DNA of 7,637 bases from an uncultured Flavobacterium sp. (GTDB taxonomy: Bacteria > Bacteroidota > Bacteroidia > Flavobacteriales > Flavobacteriaceae), in contig NZ_CAMLDD010000050.1 in the NCBI RefSeq assembly GCF_946478785.1, positions 1-7,637 of the forward strand, in the 5' to 3' direction. Position numbers and translations under genes: made by a program. The number at the start of each line of letters is the position of its first letter. Within the stretch, counting starts at the first letter, position 1. The notes beneath the pieces are model-generated. The model made no database searches. It was not told where the DNA came from and was given only the letters and a program-made list of their open reading frames with translations. This document shows positions 1 to 4,484 of this stretch, one piece after another.

Positions 1-73
1 GGGCTTTTTGTTTTCATAAAAAATATTATTATACATTTAACTACATCTTCATTTCTTACCCAGCAAACTAAAC
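1..73. other. Left edge, unassigned
   Basis: This short stretch before the hairpin at 74-116 holds no complete gene. Two readings are possible and the window edge hides which is right. GGGC followed by five T at 1-9 could be the right arm and T-tract of a plus-strand terminator whose left arm lies outside. Alternatively, the minus strand has an ATG at 17-15 followed by four full codons (M-K-T-K-S) that run off the edge, which could be the start of another gene in the same direction as the antiporter. No good TAAAA-type ribosome site precedes that ATG. Confidence 0.2.
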
Positions 74-116
74 AAAATCCCAAACCCCAATCATAAAAAT
101 TGGAATTTGGAATTTT
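74..116 (-). terminator. Long hairpin after the antiporter gene
   Basis: The arms 74-91 and 99-116 flank a 7-nt loop. Read as minus-strand RNA, AAAATTCCAAATTCCAAT pairs along all 18 positions with ATTGGGGTTTGGGATTTT, using 15 Watson-Crick and 3 G-U pairs. Read as plus-strand RNA the three wobbles become A-C mismatches, so the fold favours the antiporter transcript, which ends 13 nt earlier. No long U-tract follows; the stem itself ends in AUUUU. It probably acts as a terminator or 3'-end stabiliser. From memory, similar TTGGAATTTGGAATTT-type sequences recur between flavobacterial genes, so it may be one copy of a dispersed repeat. Confidence 0.6.
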
Positions 117-128
117 AATATTGAAATT

Positions 129-2405
129 TTAAACCGATGGCTTGAGTATCAAAACCGATGGGGTATTGTTCAGCCAGATACTTTGAGATTCAATTAGTTT
201 TTTCCAACTATTTAAGCTTATAATCATTAAATTTTGAGTTTCTAAAAACTCTTTTTTAATAGTTCTTTCGTGCATAATCATAATGTGGTTTGGTGCAATC
301 TGTTCAATAGAGCGAATATTTTCCTGTATATCTCGTGTACTTTTTACATCACCACTGGCATCGAGAACTGTAATTTGCGAACCGTTATTATTGATTAATT
401 TCCTGGCATAATCAATCAGAAAAGAATCTTCTTGACTAAAAATCGGCATAAAAATCTGATCTACTTCTTCGAGATCTTTATCAATAAAAATTCCGACCGG
501 CATTTTAGTTTTAGCAATAATGTGACGCGTTCTTTCATCAAAAGGAGAATTTTCGAACAAACCTTCCTTTCCGGTAAATTTATCAATCAAACGATCAGGA
601 TTTACAATTCTGGACGTGAAACCAAGGATTTTCCCAAGCAAGGTCCCTTCAAAAATTGACTGCCCTAACCCTACCAGCAATAAATCATATTCTCCCTGAT
701 TTGCTGTTTCTATAATTTCGGTATCAATATCATTTGTCACTTTAAAAATACTTACCATATTTTGATTCAAACGCTCAGATTCTTCGATAACCGGAACCAG
801 CATTTTACGCTCATGGTCTTTTATTTCAAAAGAGTGAATCTCGGTACTTAATGACAAATGCATCGCCGTCACAATTGAACTATCCGGTTGTTTTTTTACC
901 AAACTGTTAGCGATTTGTAAAAGTTTTTTTCCTCTTTCCGGAGTTGCAAACGAAAGCAGGATTTTGTACTTGCTCTTATTACCAATTTCCTGAGGAATAG
1001 CCGTAGGTTTACCCTTAAAAACATAACCAATAAAATCTAAGGCCGGGCCAGTCATAAAAGTAGTAACCAAAGCCATAATGACCATCATCGTAAAAATTTC
1101 TGTAGAAAGAACTCCCAAATCATACCCGATGTTTAAGACGACAAGCTCCATTAGACCACGAGTGTTCATCAAGGCTCCTATCGCTAAACTGTCTTTCCAG
1201 CTTTGTCCAACGAATTTTGCCGCAAAAGCACTTCCAAAGAATTTTCCAACAACTGCAACCGCAATAATTACCGCTGTCACTTTCCATAGATAGGGATCAT
1301 TAAGCAAACCGATCTGAGTACGTAAACCCGTAAAAACAAAGAATAACGGCAAAAGAACAATAATTGAAACATCTTCAACTTTTTCGATAAAAATATTTCT
1401 GAATTTATTATTTTCCGGCATAATGGCTCCAGCTAAAAAAGCTCCAAACAAAGCATGGATTCCAATTAATTCAGAAGCATATGAAGAAAACAAAAGTGTT
1501 ATGAAGAAAATAGCAACTACGGGTTTGTTCAGACTTTCGCGGGTTGAGTTTAAATCTCCTACACGCTTCAGGAATGGTCTCACTACCTTAAGCATGACGA
1601 TCACATACAAAATAGCCAATCCTATAACATACAAAGCACTTGTAAACGATCCCGCTTTTACAATTGCAATTACAACTGCCAAAATACACCAGGCAGTAAT
1701 GTCATCTGCGGCAGCACACGTTATGGCAATGGTTCCGAGTTTTGTTTTTTGCATCCCTCGTTCCTGAACAATCCTTGCCAGAACGGGAAAGGCAGTGATA
1801 CTCATGGCAATACCCATAAACAAACCAAAAGAGGCAAATTCTACTCCTTCAGGCGCGAAAGTCCCGTAAATAAAATAAGCTAAACTTAATCCTAAAGCAA
1901 ACGGAATCACGATACTGGCGTGACTGATTACTACAGATTCATGAGCTTTATTTTTTAGCACTTTCAAATCCAGCTCCATTCCGATTACGAACATGAAAAG
2001 TATCAAACCAATCTGACTTAAGAATTGTAAATTCCCTAAAGATGCTGCTGGAAACAAAGTTGCAGAAAATTCCGGAAAATACATCCCGACCAAAGACGGC
2101 CCTAAAACAATTCCGGCAATCATTTCTCCAATTACAGACGGCTGCCCAATTTTCCTGAAAATCCATCCAAATAATCGTGCTGCTAAAATAATGGTCACAA
2201 TTTGAGCCAATAAAATCGCCAGAGGATGCCGCAGATTCTCGATCATCGAATGTAAAAAATCATTCCAGTGATTGCTTTCAATTTTTTTATGAACGATTCC
2301 GCGGCCTGCTTCGAGTGAAGCGCCTTTTGAGATTACCCAATATATCAGAGCAGTAAAACCACCAATAACTGTAACGTAGAATAAAGAATTTTTAATATTA
2401 TTCAT
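129..2405 (-). CDS. CPA2/CHX-like cation:proton antiporter with USP-like tail
   Basis: This inner-membrane protein of 758 residues exchanges a monovalent cation (K+ or Na+) for protons and so serves pH and ion homeostasis. An N-terminal hydrophobic segment (about 8-25) is followed by a Na_H_Exchanger domain (about 60-460) with roughly a dozen helices. Visible family motifs are GQPSVIGEMIAGIVLGPS (87-104), the ion-site stretch AAADDITAW (231-239, Asp234 and Asp235) and ALMNTRGLMELVVLNIG (411-427), which is close to plant CHX and CHX-like bacterial proteins. Residues about 478-758 are cytoplasmic and resemble two degenerate universal-stress-protein domains; GLGQS (579-583) may be a remnant of the nucleotide-binding loop. 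No TrkA_N (KefB/KefC) domain is seen. The start is bounded by an in-frame TAA six codons upstream and follows a TAAAATA ribosome site. The gene lies 111 nt behind the LytTR regulator gene and ends just before the hairpin. The family is certain; the ion is not. Confidence 0.93.
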   Translation of the reverse strand: MNNIKNSLFYVTVIGGFTALIYWVISKGASLEAGRGIVHKKIESNHWNDFLHSMIENLRHPLAILLAQIVTIILAARLFGWIFRKIGQPSVIGEMIAGIVLGPSLVGMYFPEFSATLFPAASLGNLQFLSQIGLILFMFVIGMELDLKVLKNKAHESVVISHASIVIPFALGLSLAYFIYGTFAPEGVEFASFGLFMGIAMSITAFPVLARIVQERGMQKTKLGTIAITCAAADDITAWCILAVVIAIVKAGSFTSALYVIGLAILYVIVMLKVVRPFLKRVGDLNSTRESLNKPVVAIFFITLLFSSYASELIGIHALFGAFLAGAIMPENNKFRNIFIEKVEDVSIIVLLPLFFVFTGLRTQIGLLNDPYLWKVTAVIIAVAVVGKFFGSAFAAKFVGQSWKDSLAIGALMNTRGLMELVVLNIGYDLGVLSTEIFTMMVIMALVTTFMTGPALDFIGYVFKGKPTAIPQEIGNKSKYKILLSFATPERGKKLLQIANSLVKKQPDSSIVTAMHLSLSTEIHSFEIKDHERKMLVPVIEESERLNQNMVSIFKVTNDIDTEIIETANQGEYDLLLVGLGQSIFEGTLLGKILGFTSRIVNPDRLIDKFTGKEGLFENSPFDERTRHIIAKTKMPVGIFIDKDLEEVDQIFMPIFSQEDSFLIDYARKLINNNGSQITVLDASGDVKSTRDIQENIRSIEQIAPNHIMIMHERTIKKEFLETQNLMIISLNSWKKLIESQSIWLNNTPSVLILKPSV

Positions 2406-2428
2406 AACCCGTATTTTAAATTATGGCG

Positions 2429-2436
2429 CAAATATC
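2429..2436 (-). promoter_or_regulatory. Candidate -7 element for the antiporter
   Basis: Read on the minus strand this is GATATTTG, one mismatch from the Bacteroidetes -7 consensus TAnnTTTG. It lies 23 nt before the antiporter ATG, a sensible place for a short leader. I do not see a clear TTG -33 element at the usual distance. That would fit a promoter needing an activator, for instance one bound at the tandem repeats 45 bp farther upstream, but it could equally be a chance match. Confidence 0.35.
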
Positions 2437-2480
2437 AGCACTGAAATTTTAGTGGAAAAGTAAATTTACAGCTAATTTTC

Positions 2481-2517
2481 AATCTTTGTAACAAGTGGGA
2501 AAAACTTTGTAATAAGT
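2481..2517 (-). promoter_or_regulatory. Tandem 16-bp direct repeat, candidate LytTR operator
   Basis: Copy 1 is 2481-2496 and copy 2 is 2502-2517. On the plus strand they read AATCTTTGTAACAAGT and AAACTTTGTAATAAGT, identical at 14 of 16 positions, with a 5-bp gap and starts 21 bp apart. On the minus strand the shared core is ACTT-R-TTACAAAG. LytTR domains are known to bind pairs of direct half-sites about two helical turns apart. The pair sits between a LytTR gene and the antiporter, about 75-110 bp upstream of the antiporter start; copy 2 touches the regulator's stop codon. The repeat is directly visible; its use as an operator is inference. Confidence 0.45.
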
Positions 2518-3236
2518 TAGATTTTGATGTTTTTCAGAAAGTCAGAACGATAAGTTTCACTCAAAAATAAGATAGTATTTTTATCATTTTTTTCTAAATG
2601 ATGCAGTACAATTTCGTTATGGTTAAAAAATTTAATTGCTTTTACCGCTACAATTTCTTTTTTATTTATTCTGCAGAAATCGGTTTCAGGCAACTCATTT
2701 AAAAGTGTATCAAATTTTACGTTTTTCAAATTTAAAAAACTTCCATCAGTGAGAAGAACTGTTTTGTCCCGGCTGTCACTCACAGCCGTTTTGATATATT
2801 GAATCTGATTAAAATACAATAGCGTTTTTCCCTTATCGGTATTCAGCTGAATGAATTTTTTAGCTGTTTCCGGTTTATTGAACCGTTCAAAAGCTTTTGA
2901 GATCGCTTTTTGCAGACGCTCCAGTTTTACAGGTTTTGTAATATAATCTACCGCATCAATATTAAAAGCATCTGCAGCGTAATCTTTATAAGCTGTACAA
3001 AAAATTACTAATTTATTCTGAATCATTTCTGCAAGATGCAAACCGTCAATTCCGGGCATTTCGATATCTGAGATTAATAAATCAAATTCGAGATCCGGAA
3101 TTTCGGACAATAGTTTTTCAGGATTATTAAACGTTTTTACGATCTCTACTTCGGGAATTTGTTCGCAAAGCATTTTGAGGTACGTTAATCCCGGCAACTC
3201 ATCGTCCAGAAGCAAGCATTTCAGTTTTGTATTCAA
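2517..3236 (-). CDS. LytTR-family response regulator
   Basis: This cytoplasmic protein of 239 residues is the output half of a LytS/LytT-type two-component system. The receiver domain (about 5-118) has the acidic pair Asp11-Asp12, the phospho-acceptor Asp57 in LISDIEMPG, Thr81 and Lys101 of KPV. A LytTR DNA-binding domain fills about 128-236, with FCRINKKEIVAV (187-198) in place of the usual F-x-R-x-H-K-S-x-x-V-N signature. The start is TTG at 3236-3234: a TAG lies two sense codons upstream in frame, no ATG exists before the receiver domain, and the length from this TTG is normal. It overlaps the kinase gene by 38 nt, so translation is probably coupled. The likely partner is the kinase; likely targets are its own operon or the antiporter. 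The role is well supported, the stimulus unknown. Confidence 0.95.
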   Translation of the reverse strand: MNTKLKCLLLDDELPGLTYLKMLCEQIPEVEIVKTFNNPEKLLSEIPDLEFDLLISDIEMPGIDGLHLAEMIQNKLVIFCTAYKDYAADAFNIDAVDYITKPVKLERLQKAISKAFERFNKPETAKKFIQLNTDKGKTLLYFNQIQYIKTAVSDSRDKTVLLTDGSFLNLKNVKFDTLLNELPETDFCRINKKEIVAVKAIKFFNHNEIVLHHLEKNDKNTILFLSETYRSDFLKNIKI

Positions 3237-3960
3237 GTAAATCTATTTTTAGATGAGCAATATAAATATCGTTTTCTATAAACCTTTCAAGTTTAAAGTT
3301 ATTCTTGTAGATGATTCTTAAGCGATGTTCCAAAGTGGTGTTTCCTAAACCGCTTCGTTCCTTTTTCAGTACTTTTTTATCCGAGATTTTATTCGAAACT
3401 GTCATAAAAAAAGCATTATCCTTGAACTCAAAAACGACCGAAATAAAAGCATCGGCACTTTGCAAATCGGCATGTTTAAAGGCATTTTCAATTAAATCAA
3501 TTGAAATTAACGGTGCCAGTAAAGGCTGTTCGTATAATTTATCTTCTTTATTGATATTGGTTTTTATCTTCAGCTCAAAAAGCGGACTGATTTTAATTTT
3601 ATTGATTTCGATCAGATTCAGCGCAAAATCAATTTCTTCTTTGGCAGTGACGAATTTCTTTTTGCTTTCGTACAGAATATAATCCAAAACATTGGCGAGT
3701 TTATCCAAAGCAAAATAAGTCTGATACGCGTGCGACTGAATTGAGTTTAGAATATTCTTAAACAAATGCGGATTCAGTTTGGACTCTAAAGTTTCTAATT
3801 GCAGATCGTTTACTTTTCTTTCAAGCGCGTAAAAACTTTCCTCAGCATCTTCCTTTGATTTTTTCGCTTTCATTAATTGAAAAACCATCAAACCAATGAT
3901 AACAATTAGCAGTATAATAATTGTCAAAAGAATAAAATTTATGGTATTGTTGTCCTGCAT
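3199..3960 (-). CDS. LytS/YehU-type sensor histidine kinase
   Basis: This 253-residue membrane kinase probably phosphorylates the LytTR regulator encoded next to it. One transmembrane helix (about 7-30) is followed by a short charged linker likely to form a coiled coil (about 33-60). The His_kinase phospho-acceptor region is LESKLNPHLFKNILNSI with His65, and the ATPase part has an N box LIENAFKH (Asn159) and a glycine box SGLGNTTLEHRL (203-214). Only a few residues precede the helix and there is no multi-helix or periplasmic input domain, so the signal must come through the membrane segment, a partner protein or the cytoplasmic part. The H box departs from the usual QINPHFLFN pattern at several places but keeps Pro-His and the later Asn. 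It starts 15 nt after the SMR stop, with an in-frame TAA upstream of the ATG, and its end overlaps the regulator gene. Confidence 0.93.
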   Translation of the reverse strand: MQDNNTINFILLTIIILLIVIIGLMVFQLMKAKKSKEDAEESFYALERKVNDLQLETLESKLNPHLFKNILNSIQSHAYQTYFALDKLANVLDYILYESKKKFVTAKEEIDFALNLIEINKIKISPLFELKIKTNINKEDKLYEQPLLAPLISIDLIENAFKHADLQSADAFISVVFEFKDNAFFMTVSNKISDKKVLKKERSGLGNTTLEHRLRIIYKNNFKLERFIENDIYIAHLKIDLLEYKTEMLASGR

Positions 3961-3975
3961 AATGCTGATTGTTTA

Positions 3976-4305
3976 TTAATGACTGGAAACAAACTTCAAT
4001 CCAATGATCGAAGCAATCAAAGTCGAAAGAAAAAATATCCTCCAGAAAGTTGCCGGTTCCTTAAAAATGAAAATTCCAACTAAAACAGTTCCAACCGCCC
4101 CAATTCCTGTCCAAACCGCATAAGCAGTTCCAATTGGCAAAACCTGTGTGGCTTTATAAAGCAAAATCATACTGATCGAAAGGCAGACAAAAAACCCAAT
4201 CATCCAATAGGTTGAAATAATCCCTGTCGTTTCTTTGGCTTTGCCCAAACAAGACGCAAAACCTACCTCGAAAAGCCCGGCAATGATTAGTAAAATCCAG
4301 TTCAT
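3976..4305 (-). CDS. SMR-family exporter, Gdx/SugE type
   Basis: This inner-membrane protein of 109 residues has four helices (about 2-20, 31-50, 57-80 and 85-106), the normal size for a small multidrug resistance protein, which works as a dual-topology dimer driven by proton influx. Glu13 in the first helix is the conserved proton and substrate carboxylate. PIGTAYAVWTGIGAVG (57-72), with Tyr62 and Trp65, matches the Gdx/SugE branch better than EmrE. Known Gdx proteins export guanidinium and some quaternary ammonium compounds, so guanidinium is the likely substrate; I see no guanidine riboswitch upstream. The start is fixed by an in-frame TAA two codons upstream, and the gene ends in tandem TAA stops. 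It is the first gene of a probable operon with the kinase and regulator. Confidence 0.95.
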   Translation of the reverse strand: MNWILLIIAGLFEVGFASCLGKAKETTGIISTYWMIGFFVCLSISMILLYKATQVLPIGTAYAVWTGIGAVGTVLVGIFIFKEPATFWRIFFLSTLIASIIGLKFVSSH

Positions 4306-4331
4306 TTTTTATTCTTTTTAAAATTGAGATA

Positions 4332-4339
4332 CAAAGATG
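4332..4339 (-). promoter_or_regulatory. Candidate -7 element for the SMR-kinase-regulator operon
   Basis: On the minus strand this reads CATCTTTG, one mismatch from TAnnTTTG, and ends 26 nt before the SMR start codon. No clear TTG is present at the -33 distance. The surrounding 10-mer ACAAAGATGA (plus strand, 4331-4340) recurs at 4422-4431, so a second, more distal start point is conceivable. Support is positional and by consensus only. Confidence 0.35.
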
Positions 4340-4376
4340 AGAAAAGCGAAAATATAAATAGTGTAAACTAATTAAA

Positions 4377-4414
4377 TTAACAAAACGTTTTTGTTGTTGC
4401 GTATGTTAACAAAA
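4377..4414. promoter_or_regulatory. Repeat cluster in the divergent promoter region
   Basis: TTAACAAAA occurs at 4377-4385 and again at 4406-4414 in the same orientation, with starts 29 bp apart. Between them lies an inverted match: AACAAAA (4379-4385) can pair with TTTTGTT (4389-4395) around a 3-nt loop, and AAAACGTTTT (4382-4391) and TGTTAACA (4404-4411) are perfect palindromes. The cluster sits in the 179-bp gap between the oppositely directed SMR and RND genes, as an operator would. AT-rich DNA makes such words fairly likely by chance, and no regulator can be assigned. Confidence 0.3.
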
Positions 4415-4459
4415 AGCAAAAACAAAGATGAATATACCCCCATTAAAAGTGGTTTTCAT

Positions 4460-4467
4460 TACATTTG
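4460..4467 (+). promoter_or_regulatory. -7 element for the RND exporter gene
   Basis: TACATTTG matches the Bacteroidetes -7 consensus TAnnTTTG at every specified base. It ends 17 nt before the ATG at 4485, so transcription would begin roughly 10-15 nt before the start codon and give a very short leader containing TAAAA (4479-4483). A convincing TTG -33 element is missing from about 4430-4445. Confidence 0.5.
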
Positions 4468-4484
4468 CAACCATTTTATAAAAT

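Noticed and set aside
1..17. Minus-strand ATG at 17-15 as a new gene start
   Set aside because: Only five codons are visible and no convincing ribosome site precedes it; the same bases also look like a terminator end. Left undecided.
1078..1767. Plus-strand reading frames of 71 and 114 residues inside the antiporter gene
   Set aside because: They are shadows of the antiporter coding strand, with no ribosome site, no promoter and no recognisable protein pattern. The same holds for frames opposite the kinase (3311-3682) and opposite the RND gene (6006-6275).
129..2405. KefB/KefC-type glutathione-gated K+ efflux protein
   Set aside because: The transporter motifs are CPA2, but the tail has no Rossmann TrkA_N glycine pattern; it looks like the USP-like tail of CHX proteins.
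2503..2518. AACTT/AAGTT stem as a terminator after the response regulator
   Set aside because: It has only five pairs with a single G-C, and the same bases are better explained as part of the tandem direct repeat.
4306..4484. Guanidine riboswitch upstream of the Gdx-type gene
   Set aside because: I looked for paired hairpins with ACGR loops (guanidine-II) and for a long structured leader. The minus strand has ACGT and ACGC but no such hairpins, and the likely leader is too short for guanidine-I.
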